DNA from: an uncultured Clostridia bacterium
GTDB taxonomy: Bacteria; Bacillota_A; Clostridia; Oscillospirales; Oscillospiraceae
DNA length: 12,447 nucleotides
Assembly (NCBI GenBank): GCA_947166955.1
Contig: CAMVGI010000014.1
Location: 1 to 12,447, forward strand
Reading direction: 5' to 3'
Shown: positions 1 to 6,266 of the stretch, piece by piece
Position numbering within the stretch: the stretch's first letter is position 1
Layout: each line of letters starts with the position of its first letter
Position numbers and translations under genes: made by a program
Notes under the pieces: generated by a model
Databases searched by the model: none
What the model was told of the DNA's origin: nothing
Seen by the model: the letters and a program-made list of their open reading frames with translations, nothing else

Positions 1-913
1 GTCCGCGCACGCCGGTGAGCGTCATGATCTGGATGAACATGCCGACGCCCATCAAAATGCCCATGACGGGCAGCACGGAGTTGACGGAGTCCTTCGCCAC
101 CTTGGCGACGTTGAACTTATAGCCGGTAAAGCAGCCGACGCCGGCGCTGATGAGGAACACCAGCGGCATGCCGATGTCGGGGATCGCAGGCACAGCCTTG
201 TTCACGACCATCAGCACGATGGCGAGGATGAGCGGGATGTAGACCTTGAAGCCGAACTTCTCACGCGATTCCGTGCGCAGCTTGCCCTTGACCTCGTCGT
301 AATTCATCTTCTTGACGTGCTTGTAGGCGAACATCAGCACGAACAGGAACGCCAGCGGGAAAGTCATCAGCGTAAGGGGCAGGCCGAAGCCGCTGTACGG
401 AATGTCGATGCCCGCGCCGATGATCATCGCGGGGATGTTGGTGGGCGGCGCGATCATGCCGAGGATGCCGCCCATGGCGAGGATGCAGGCGGTCTCCAGC
501 ACAGGTACGCCCATGATCATCAAAACGGGCGCCATGATCGAACCGGCGGAAAGCACCGAAGCCGTGGACGAACCGGTGATCATGCCGGGGAACATGATGA
601 TGACCATGATCAGGCAGAGCATCAGCGCGGGGACCTTGTGGAACCGTTCTATGATGACCGAGGAGATCGCGTCCAGCGCGCCGGACTCCTGTATGACCTT
701 CATGAAGATCATGGCCGTTACGATGACCAGGATCGTATCCACATAGGCGAACATGCCTTCGACCAGGTGGCGCAGGGCGATGCCCTTGCCGCCGACCACG
801 GAACCCGCGATGGCGGCGAGCACCATGGAAATGCTGACAGGCAGCTTGCAAAGGAAGCAGCCCAGCAGAAACACGCCTATCATCGCGAGGAAGGTAAGCA
901 GTTCTGTCGTCAT
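1..913 (-). CDS. TRAP-type (DctM-like) large permease, 3'-truncated by window edge
   Basis: I translated the reverse complement from the ATG at 913; the frame stays open for 304 codons and leaves the window without a stop. The start has a close GGAGG site. The protein is almost entirely hydrophobic, with helices near residues 5-22, 28-41, 57-72, 96-112, 124-150, 178-197, 224-239, 250-264 and 280-299. The stretch ITGSSTASVLSAGSIMAP (113-129) followed by GGILGMIAPPTNIPAMIIGA (148-167) has the layout of the DctM/TRAP large-subunit and wider ion-transporter superfamily, where such hairpins carry the solute and sodium sites. Family members usually have about 430 residues, so roughly a third is missing. 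No DctQ small subunit or DctP binding protein is seen nearby; instead a lipoprotein gene lies 64 bases upstream and may be its partner (inference). A role in taking up glutamate or gamma-glutamyl products is suggested only by context. Another ion-transporter-superfamily carboxylate carrier remains possible. Confidence 0.72.
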   Translation of the reverse strand, partial: MTTELLTFLAMIGVFLLGCFLCKLPVSISMVLAAIAGSVVGGKGIALRHLVEGMFAYVDTILVIVTAMIFMKVIQESGALDAISSVIIERFHKVPALMLCLIMVIIMFPGMITGSSTASVLSAGSIMAPVLMIMGVPVLETACILAMGGILGMIAPPTNIPAMIIGAGIDIPYSGFGLPLTLMTFPLAFLFVLMFAYKHVKKMNYDEVKGKLRTESREKFGFKVYIPLILAIVLMVVNKAVPAIPDIGMPLVFLISAGVGCFTGYKFNVAKVAKDSVNSVLPVMGILMGVGMFIQIMTLTGVRG

Positions 914-932
914 ATATACCTCCAGTATTGCC

Positions 933-963
933 TGCGGGAAGCGGCGCGGGGCCGCTTCCCGCA
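933..963 (-). other. Intercistronic hairpin between lipoprotein and permease genes
   Basis: A perfect 13-bp inverted repeat (933-945 with 951-963, arm TGCGGGAAGCGGC) has a 5-base loop and lies 15 bases past the lipoprotein stop. The bases after it on the minus strand are GGCAATACTGG, with no U-tract, so it is not a classical intrinsic terminator. Very stable hairpins between a secreted-protein gene and its membrane-permease gene often protect the upstream mRNA and lower expression of the downstream gene. That fits a lipoprotein needed in excess over its permease, but the role here is inferred. Confidence 0.75.
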
Positions 964-977
964 CGATTTAGAAAGCG

Positions 978-1634
978 TTACTTGAACGCGGCGGGGAGCA
1001 CGGTGGTGACGTCGCTGATGCTGGCGATGGTTTCCATGGGGATGCCCTTGCTGCTGCAAATGCCGGACATCAGGCCGTCCTCGTCGCCGGAGGCGACCAC
1101 GATGGCATAGTCGCCCTGCTCGAAGATGGGCTTGATGAACTTGTCGGACAAATCGCCGCGTCGGGCGGCGCCGCCGGTGTGCATCACGATGATGGCGAGA
1201 CCCTTGGCCTTCGCACCGGAGATCAGCTCGTTGACGCGGGCAAGCTCGCCGTCCGCGTCGATGCCGGCGGCGCCGAGGCCCTTGGACGAGCCGCCGACCA
1301 CGACGATGAGCGTCTTGGCGTTTCCGAGATCGGCGGAGGTCGCGAGGTTGTTGAGCGTGAAGTCCATGCCCAGCTTGCCCATGACCGTGCCGATCATCTG
1401 ATAGTCGGCGCTTTGCCCGCCGGAGGTGACGAGAGCGGGGAACTCGGCAAAGCCTGCGCCGAGCGCGCTCGACGCGCCGCCGCCGGACGCGCCGCCGCCG
1501 GAGGCGGAGGCGCTGTCGGAGGCGGTATGAGGAGGCGCGGGCGGATCTGTGGTCGTCGTTCCCTCCTCGGCGCACGCCGTGAGTGCGAATACCATGGCGA
1601 GCGCCGTCAGAAGGGCGAAGAGTTTCCTTTTCAT
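978..1634 (-). CDS. Small lipoprotein of unknown function, Ser/Gly-rich linker
   Basis: A 218-residue protein. The leader MKRKLFALLTALAMVFALTAC ends in a lipobox (LTAC, Cys21), so it should be exported and lipidated. Residues 22-58 form a low-complexity Thr/Pro then Ser/Gly/Ala stalk. The globular part (about 60-218) starts with FPALVTSGGQSADYQMIGTV and contains LIVVVGGSSKGLG and LAIIVMHTGG, an alternating beta/alpha pattern like a Rossmann or flavodoxin-like fold. The ALVTS-GQSAD opening reminds me of the uncharacterised DUF6305 family of clostridial lipoproteins; this is recalled, not searched. It starts 54 bases after the second Ggt gene (modest GGAAAG ribosome site) and precedes the permease gene. 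It may be the extracytoplasmic receptor for that permease, in place of a DctP protein (inference). No catalytic motif is recognised. Confidence 0.8.
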   Translation of the reverse strand: MKRKLFALLTALAMVFALTACAEEGTTTTDPPAPPHTASDSASASGGGASGGGASSALGAGFAEFPALVTSGGQSADYQMIGTVMGKLGMDFTLNNLATSADLGNAKTLIVVVGGSSKGLGAAGIDADGELARVNELISGAKAKGLAIIVMHTGGAARRGDLSDKFIKPIFEQGDYAIVVASGDEDGLMSGICSSKGIPMETIASISDVTTVLPAAFK

Positions 1635-1688
1635 GCGCTTTCTTTCCTTTCCGGTTTTGTCCGAAAAATTTGCGCGCGGCGATCGCTC

Positions 1689-3575
1689 TTAATACGCGAG
1701 CGCCTTGCCGTCGCGGCGCGGGTCGGCGCCGCCGCGCAGCGTGCCGTCGGGACGGATCTCGATGCCCTGAACACCGCCGAAGAAGAGGTTCCAGGAGCCC
1801 TTGTCCTCAACCTTGTGGCCGCGCGCCTCCAGATCGGCGACGGTCTCGGGCGTAACGGGCGTCACGCCGTCGGACTCATAGCAGAGAACTTCCTTGTGGT
1901 TGTCGAAAATGCGCGCGGTGTCGATGGCGTCCTGAACGTCCATGCCGTAGTCGATCATGCGCTCGACGATTTGGGTGATGGTCGGCCAAATGCGAAGGCC
2001 GCCGGGGGTGCCGATCGTCAGGAACGGCGTGCCGTCGGGATAGAGCACGATGGACGGGGACATGGAGCTGAGCGGACGCTTGCCGCCGGCAACGCAGTTG
2101 ACGGACGTGGGATCGGACGAGAAGTCGTCCATCTCGTCGTTCATGATGAAGCCGTAGCCGGGGATGGCGACCTTGTTGCCGTAGAAGTCATTGATGGTCT
2201 GGGTGCAGGCAACCATGTTGCCCCACTGGTCGATCACGGAGAAGGACGTGGTGGAGCTGGACTCGTACGGAAGCGGGTTCTCCGCCTCATAAGAGCCGCT
2301 CTTCGCCATGTCGATCTTGTCCGCGAGCTTCTTGGCGTAGTCCTTGCTGGTCAGGCCCTTGAGCGGAACGTCCGTGAAGGCGGTGTCCGCCATGTACTTG
2401 GCACGGTCGGCAAACGCCATCTTGAACGCCTCGGAGAACAGGTGGATGTAGTCCGCGGAGTTGATGTCGTAGGACTTCATATCATAGTTTTCCAGAATGT
2501 TGAGCGCCTCGATAAGGTGCGTGCCGCCGGAGGAAGCCGGGGGCAGGGAGTAGATCGTGTAGTCACGATAGGTGGAGGTCACGGGCTCGCGCACCTCGAC
2601 CTTGTAGTTCGCAAGGTCCTCGGTGGTCATCACGCCGCCGTACTTCTTGAGCGTGTCGGCGATCGCCTGCGCGACCTCGCCCTTGTAGAACGCGTCCGCG
2701 CCGCCGTCCGCGATCATCTGCAGGGTCTTCGCGAGATCCTTGTTCGTCCAAGTGGTGCCAACCTCCAAAGGCAGGCCAACCTCGTCGAGATAATAGCCCG
2801 CGACCTCGGGCATACGGGACGCCTCATAATACTCGTCCTCGGTGCATTGCTTCATCGTGACCGTGACGATGTAGCCGTTGTTCGCAAGGTCGATGGCGGG
2901 CTGCATGAGCTGCTGGCGCGTGAGCTTGCCGGAGCCGAAATGCTCGAAGGCGTACTCCATGCCGGCGACCTCGCCGGGCGTGCCCGCCGCCATGCCGCCG
3001 AGCTGGGAAAGGCTGGAGTATTCGCCGGTCAGCTCTTCACCGTCGGCCGTCACGAACATCTTGACGTTGCCATCGTCGTCCAGCCACATCTGCGGCGTGG
3101 CGTTCGCGGGCGCGATCTCGCGGTAGTCGATGACGCTGACCTTCTTGGTCGCCGCCTCATAGATGATCATGAAGCCGCCGCCGCCGAGACCGGAGGTGTA
3201 CGGCTCGGCAACGCCGAGCGTGTAGGACGTGGCGATCGCCGCGTCAACGGCGTTGCCGCCCGCCTTGAGCACGTCGAGGCCGGCCTTGGACGCGTACCAG
3301 CTCGAACTGGCGACGGCGCCCTGCGTGCCGGTGGCGTCGCGGTCGGTGCGCTTGGTCTGGAGCTTTTCGTCATAGGGGAGCCAGACCTCGTCTTCGGGCT
3401 TCGCCGGTTCGGTGTCGGCGGGCTTGGCGGGCTCGGCGGGCTGCGCCGGTTGTGCGGGCTGCGCCGGCTGAGCGGGCTGCTGCGGCTGCGAGGGCTGACT
3501 CTGACCGCAGGCGATCAGGGAAAGCGACATGGCAAGCGCAAGGATCAGAGCAAGCCAATTCTTTTTCATCTTCAT
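1689..3575 (-). CDS. ggt: Gamma-glutamyltranspeptidase lipoprotein, second copy
   Basis: A 628-residue N-terminal nucleophile hydrolase precursor. Such enzymes cut themselves and then hydrolyse or transfer gamma-glutamyl groups from glutathione, gamma-glutamyl peptides or poly-gamma-glutamate. The leader MKMKKNWLALILALAMSLSLIAC ends in a lipobox (Cys23), so a surface lipoprotein is expected rather than a free secreted enzyme. A Pro-Ala-Gln stalk follows (about 34-53). Family signatures are intact: GGNAVDAA (106-113), SGLGGGG (128-134), substrate Arg152 in DYREIAP, the processing and catalytic threonine Thr442 in TTSFSV, Asn462, MDDFS with Asp484, PLSSMSP and GTPGG. Cleavage before Thr442 would give a 187-residue small subunit. 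The usual TTHY is TTSF here and the usual Gln before MDDF is Glu481, so substrate preference may differ from its neighbour. I chose the ATG at 3575 because GGAGG lies 8 bases upstream; longer starts would lie in front of that site. It is a tandem paralogue of the next upstream gene. Confidence 0.95.
   Translation of the reverse strand: MKMKKNWLALILALAMSLSLIACGQSQPSQPQQPAQPAQPAQPAQPAEPAKPADTEPAKPEDEVWLPYDEKLQTKRTDRDATGTQGAVASSSWYASKAGLDVLKAGGNAVDAAIATSYTLGVAEPYTSGLGGGGFMIIYEAATKKVSVIDYREIAPANATPQMWLDDDGNVKMFVTADGEELTGEYSSLSQLGGMAAGTPGEVAGMEYAFEHFGSGKLTRQQLMQPAIDLANNGYIVTVTMKQCTEDEYYEASRMPEVAGYYLDEVGLPLEVGTTWTNKDLAKTLQMIADGGADAFYKGEVAQAIADTLKKYGGVMTTEDLANYKVEVREPVTSTYRDYTIYSLPPASSGGTHLIEALNILENYDMKSYDINSADYIHLFSEAFKMAFADRAKYMADTAFTDVPLKGLTSKDYAKKLADKIDMAKSGSYEAENPLPYESSSTTSFSVIDQWGNMVACTQTINDFYGNKVAIPGYGFIMNDEMDDFSSDPTSVNCVAGGKRPLSSMSPSIVLYPDGTPFLTIGTPGGLRIWPTITQIVERMIDYGMDVQDAIDTARIFDNHKEVLCYESDGVTPVTPETVADLEARGHKVEDKGSWNLFFGGVQGIEIRPDGTLRGGADPRRDGKALAY
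3417..3476 (-). repeat. Pro-Ala-Gln coding repeat in second ggt
   Basis: Nine-base units encode four PAQ followed by the decayed units PAE, PAK and PAD, giving a flexible stalk between lipidated Cys23 and the enzyme domain. The decayed units make this tract less uniform than the one in the first ggt copy. Confidence 0.85.
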
Positions 3576-3617
3576 AGCAGATTCCTCCCTAAAATAAAAA
3601 TACATCGTTACATCCCT

Positions 3618-3637
3618 GCCCCCGCACAAGCGGGGGC
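3618..3637 (-). other. Intercistronic GC hairpin between the two ggt genes
   Basis: A perfect 8-bp stem (3618-3625 with 3630-3637, arm GCCCCCGC) with a 4-base loop lies 15 bases after the first ggt stop. Immediately after it on the minus strand is AGGGATGTAACG, not a U-tract; the T-rich run TATTTTTATTTT comes 13 bases later. It is therefore more likely a processing or stability hairpin, or a weak terminator, than a strong one. It may make the two copies unequal in expression (inference). Confidence 0.7.
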
Positions 3638-3652
3638 GGAGATGAAAACGGC

Positions 3653-5500
3653 TCAGAAGCCGACGGCCTTGCCATCCTGACGCGGGTCGGCCGTTCCGTA
3701 GAGCGTGCCGTCCGGCATAAACTGGATCGCCTGGACCGCGCCGGAGGCCGCGGTCTTGATCTCGCCGTGGCCCATCGCTTCAAGCGCCTTGACGGTCTCC
3801 TCGGTCACGGCGTAGTCCTCGTAGCCCTTGAGCGGGGTCTCATATTGGAGATTGTTCTTCGGACCGTTGTTCCAGATCTTGGGGATGCTGATAGCGTCGT
3901 GCAGCGGGATGCCGCTGTCGATCACGCGGGTGATGATCTGCGCGACGGAGGCGAAGATTCGCGCGCCGCCCGGCGTGCCGAGCACCATGAACGGCGAGCC
4001 GTCCTCGTTGAGGACGACGGTCGGGCTCATGGAGGAAAGCGGTTTCTTGCCGGGTTCGACCTTGTTGACGCTCTCGGGGTCGGTGGAGAAGTCGTCCATT
4101 TGGTTGTTCATCATGAAGCCCCAGCCGCCGACCATCACGCCGCTGCCGAAGTAGTAGTTGATGGTCTTGGTGATGGCGACGCAGTTGCCCTGCGCGTCGG
4201 CGACGGAGTAGTGCGTGGTGTCGGTGTGTTCAAAGAGGGTGGGATCGCCGAAGTCGACCGGCTCCTTCGCTTCCTTGAGGTCGATGAGCGCGGCGCGGGT
4301 CTTGGCGTACTCCTTGTTCGTCAGACCCTTGAGCGGAACATCGGCAAACGCGGTGTCCGCCATATACTTTGCGCGGTCGGCATACGAGAGCTTGAAGGTC
4401 TCGGCGAGCAGATGCACATACTCGGGCGAGTTGACCTTCATCGAAGCCACGTCGAAGTTCTCCAGAATGTTGAGGATCTCAATGAGGTGCGTGCCGCCGG
4501 AAGAAGGCGGGGGAGAGGAGATGATCTGGTAGCCGCGGTACGTGCCGGTGACCGGCTCGTGCACCATGACGTCGTAGTTTGCGAGGTCGTCGGTGGTCAT
4601 CACGCCGCCGTACTTCTTGAGGGTGTCGACGACCGCCTGCGCGATTTCGCCCTTGTAGAAGCCGTCCCTGCCCTCGTCGGAGATCTTTTGCAGCGCCTTG
4701 GCGAGATCGGGGTTCGCGATCACGTCGCCCTCCTCGTAGGGAAGGCCCAGATCGTTCCAATAGACCGACTGCATCTCGGGGAACTCCACCGCTTTGTCAT
4801 AGGCGTCGGAAATGGCGTTCGCGCAGTAGCGGGACACGGTGAAGCCCTCCGTCGCGATGCGGATGGCGGGCTCCATGACCTGTTGGCGCGTCAGCTTGCC
4901 GGAGCCGTAGTTTTCCAGCAGATACAGCATGCCGGCGACCTCGCCGGGCACGCCGGAGGCAAGACCGCCCTTGACGGTGTTGCCGTTGCTCTTGCCCTCG
5001 GCGTCCAGATAGAGCTCGAGCGTCGCCGCCTTGGGCGCGACCTCGCGGAAATCAATGAAGAAAGTCTGACCGTCGGCGGTGTGGATGGTGGCAAGGCCGC
5101 CGCCGCCGAGTCCGGAGGTAAACGGCTCGCAGACGCCCAGAGCGAAGCCCATGGCGACCGCCGCATCGACCGCGTTGCCGCCCTTTTGCATGATCTCCGC
5201 GCCGACCTGCGACACCTCGTACTTCGAGGCGGTCGCCATGGCGGTCTTGGCGGTGGCGTCGCGTCCGGTGGTGATGCGATTGCCGTCCGCGTCCACCGTC
5301 TCAAAGCCTTCCACCGAGTAGGCGGGGGTCAGCTCCTTTTCCTCGGGCTGCGCGGGCTGGGCCGGCTGCGCCGGCTGCGCGGGTTGCGCCGGCTGTGCGG
5401 GCTGAGCCGGCTGCTGGGGGTTCGAGGGGGTGTTCTGGCCGCAGGCGATGAGCGAGAGCGCCATCACGAGCGCCAAAAGCAGAGCAAGCGTCTTCTTCAT
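3653..5500 (-). CDS. ggt: Gamma-glutamyltranspeptidase lipoprotein, first copy
   Basis: A 615-residue Ggt precursor. The leader MKKTLALLLALVMALSLIAC ends in lipobox Cys20, followed by seven perfect PAQ repeats (31-51). The enzyme core then shows GRDATAKTAM, GGNAVDAA (107-114), SGLGGGG, Arg152 in DFREVAP, the processing site and nucleophile Thr428 in TTHYSV, Asn448, NNQMDDFS with Asp470, PLSSMSP and GTPGG. Every residue known to matter in the E. coli enzyme (Thr391, Asn411, Gln430, Asp433, Ser462-463, Gly483-484) has a match, so activity is very likely. Autocleavage would release a 188-residue small subunit. The start at 5500 is set by GGGAGG 7 bases upstream. It is the first gene of the left-hand operon and sits just below the promoter and inverted repeat. 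Given the PGA synthase genes just upstream, the natural substrate is plausibly the gamma-glutamyl ends of PGA or its fragments rather than glutathione (inference). Confidence 0.96.
   Translation of the reverse strand: MKKTLALLLALVMALSLIACGQNTPSNPQQPAQPAQPAQPAQPAQPAQPAQPEEKELTPAYSVEGFETVDADGNRITTGRDATAKTAMATASKYEVSQVGAEIMQKGGNAVDAAVAMGFALGVCEPFTSGLGGGGLATIHTADGQTFFIDFREVAPKAATLELYLDAEGKSNGNTVKGGLASGVPGEVAGMLYLLENYGSGKLTRQQVMEPAIRIATEGFTVSRYCANAISDAYDKAVEFPEMQSVYWNDLGLPYEEGDVIANPDLAKALQKISDEGRDGFYKGEIAQAVVDTLKKYGGVMTTDDLANYDVMVHEPVTGTYRGYQIISSPPPSSGGTHLIEILNILENFDVASMKVNSPEYVHLLAETFKLSYADRAKYMADTAFADVPLKGLTNKEYAKTRAALIDLKEAKEPVDFGDPTLFEHTDTTHYSVADAQGNCVAITKTINYYFGSGVMVGGWGFMMNNQMDDFSTDPESVNKVEPGKKPLSSMSPTVVLNEDGSPFMVLGTPGGARIFASVAQIITRVIDSGIPLHDAISIPKIWNNGPKNNLQYETPLKGYEDYAVTEETVKALEAMGHGEIKTAASGAVQAIQFMPDGTLYGTADPRQDGKAVGF
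5348..5410 (-). repeat. Seven tandem Pro-Ala-Gln codon repeats in first ggt
   Basis: Seven uninterrupted 9-base units, about 63 bases, encode PAQ x7 between lipidated Cys20 and the enzyme domain. The units share the pattern CC(G/C)GC(A/C/G)CAG. This looks like a surface spacer, and the regularity makes copy-number slippage between strains plausible. Confidence 0.85.
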
Positions 5501-5525
5501 GTTATTCCTCCCTTTTTTACAAATT

Positions 5526-5591
5526 GATGTGATAAAATCTGTGCGTTTCAAACAAAGATTTCACATCTTAACGCACAGATTTTATCACATC
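5526..5591. promoter_or_regulatory. 22-bp perfect inverted repeat, likely operator, upstream of ggt operon
   Basis: The arms at 5526-5547 and 5570-5591 are exact reverse complements and the spacer is also 22 bases. On the minus strand each arm reads outward-in from GATGTGATAAAATCTGTG. The spacer holds a shortened third copy, GATGTGAAATCTTTG (minus strand, 5567 to 5553), in the same direction as the right arm and 24 bases from it. The right arm covers the predicted -10 box and the left arm lies in the leader. Such spaced sites suit a dimeric or multimeric regulator, and the obvious candidate is the response regulator encoded immediately upstream. On the minus strand AATTTGTAAAAAAGG follows, so it is not a terminator. 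Confidence 0.75.
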
Positions 5592-5607
5592 TACCGAGCG
5601 CTGTCTA
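5579..5607 (-). promoter_or_regulatory. Predicted sigma-70 type promoter of ggt operon
   Basis: On the minus strand TAGACA (5602-5607) and TAAAAT (5579-5584) are 17 bases apart, and TGA directly before the -10 makes it an extended -10. Transcription should begin near 5572, giving a leader of about 70 bases. The -10 lies inside the right arm of the inverted repeat, so a protein bound there would be expected to block or modulate initiation. Confidence 0.65.
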
Positions 5608-5639
5608 TTTTCTCGCATATTTATTTGCGCGGCGGGAAA

Positions 5640-6266
5640 TCATTCCACCTTTCGATACGTCTGCTTGGGGCGGCCGACCTTGCCGTAGGTGCCGCGCACC
5701 TCCACGCGCCCTTCGTTGACGAGGTGCTGCAGATAGCGGAACACCGTCTGATACGCAAGCCCCGTGGCGTGCGCCACCTCGTCGGCGGTCAGCGCCTCCG
5801 CGCGCTGCGCAAGGCAATCCTCGATCAGCGCGAGGGTCGCGGGGCTCATGCCCTTGGAAAGACGCTCCTGCGGGCGGATTTCCTGCGGACGGCTCTCCAG
5901 CAGGCGCAGATGCAGTTTAATGCGGCTGATGATGTCGGGCGCCTTGATCGGCTTGAGCGCAAAATCACTCGCGCCCGCCTCCAAAAACGCGTCGGCGACC
6001 GCCTGGCTTTCCTCAATGGTGAAGACGATGATGGGAACCGCCGCATCCAGTCTGCGCAGCATCCGCACACCGTCCACACCGTTGACGCGCGGCATGTGGT
6101 AGTCGATCAGCACAAGGCTCGGACGATGTGCCTCGAACGCCGCGACGCCCTCCTCCACGCTGGGTGCGCCGACCGTCTCCCAACCCTGCAGCCGGAACAG
6201 CGCGCCGAGCGCGAAGCGGATCTCCTCGTCGTCGTCGATGCAAAGGATAGTGACGTCTCTGCTCAT
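5640..6266 (-). CDS. CitB/DcuR-type two-component response regulator
   Basis: A 208-residue protein. Residues 5-120 are a receiver domain with acidic triad Asp11-Asp12-Asp13, phospho-acceptor Asp55 in LIDYHMP, the switch threonine in VFTIEE and the lysine in ALKPIK. The C-terminal part (about 140-206) has TADEVAHATGLAYQTVFRYL as a helix-turn-helix and ends with YGKVGRPKQTYR, the wing motif typical of the CitB/DcuR/MalR family. Known members of that family control uptake and use of citrate, malate, fumarate and similar dicarboxylates. The ATG overlaps the kinase stop as ATGA, showing translational coupling with its cognate kinase. Downstream, 139 bases separate it from ggt, including the inverted repeat that is its likely target (inference). 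The short linker and small effector domain are normal for the family. Confidence 0.93.
   Translation of the reverse strand: MSRDVTILCIDDDEEIRFALGALFRLQGWETVGAPSVEEGVAAFEAHRPSLVLIDYHMPRVNGVDGVRMLRRLDAAVPIIVFTIEESQAVADAFLEAGASDFALKPIKAPDIISRIKLHLRLLESRPQEIRPQERLSKGMSPATLALIEDCLAQRAEALTADEVAHATGLAYQTVFRYLQHLVNEGRVEVRGTYGKVGRPKQTYRKVE

Noticed and set aside
261..851. 196-codon minus-strand frame rich in His/Arg
   Set aside because: Out-of-frame shadow of the permease; the frame opening at 913 gives a clean membrane protein through to the window edge.
1179..3680. 833-codon open frame on the plus strand
   Set aside because: It is antisense to the second ggt and the lipoprotein. Its translation is Arg/Gly/Ala/Val/His-rich and has no recognisable domain. 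Long antisense frames are expected opposite GC-rich genes, and the minus-strand frame holds a complete enzyme.
3767..5527. 586-codon open frame on the plus strand
   Set aside because: Antisense shadow of the first ggt, with low-complexity Arg/Gly/Val/Leu composition and no plausible ribosome site or domain.
5526..5591. Inverted repeat read as a terminator for the response regulator gene
   Set aside because: There is no U-tract after it in the minus direction, the loop is 22 bases long, and one arm contains a well-spaced -10 element; a regulatory site fits better.
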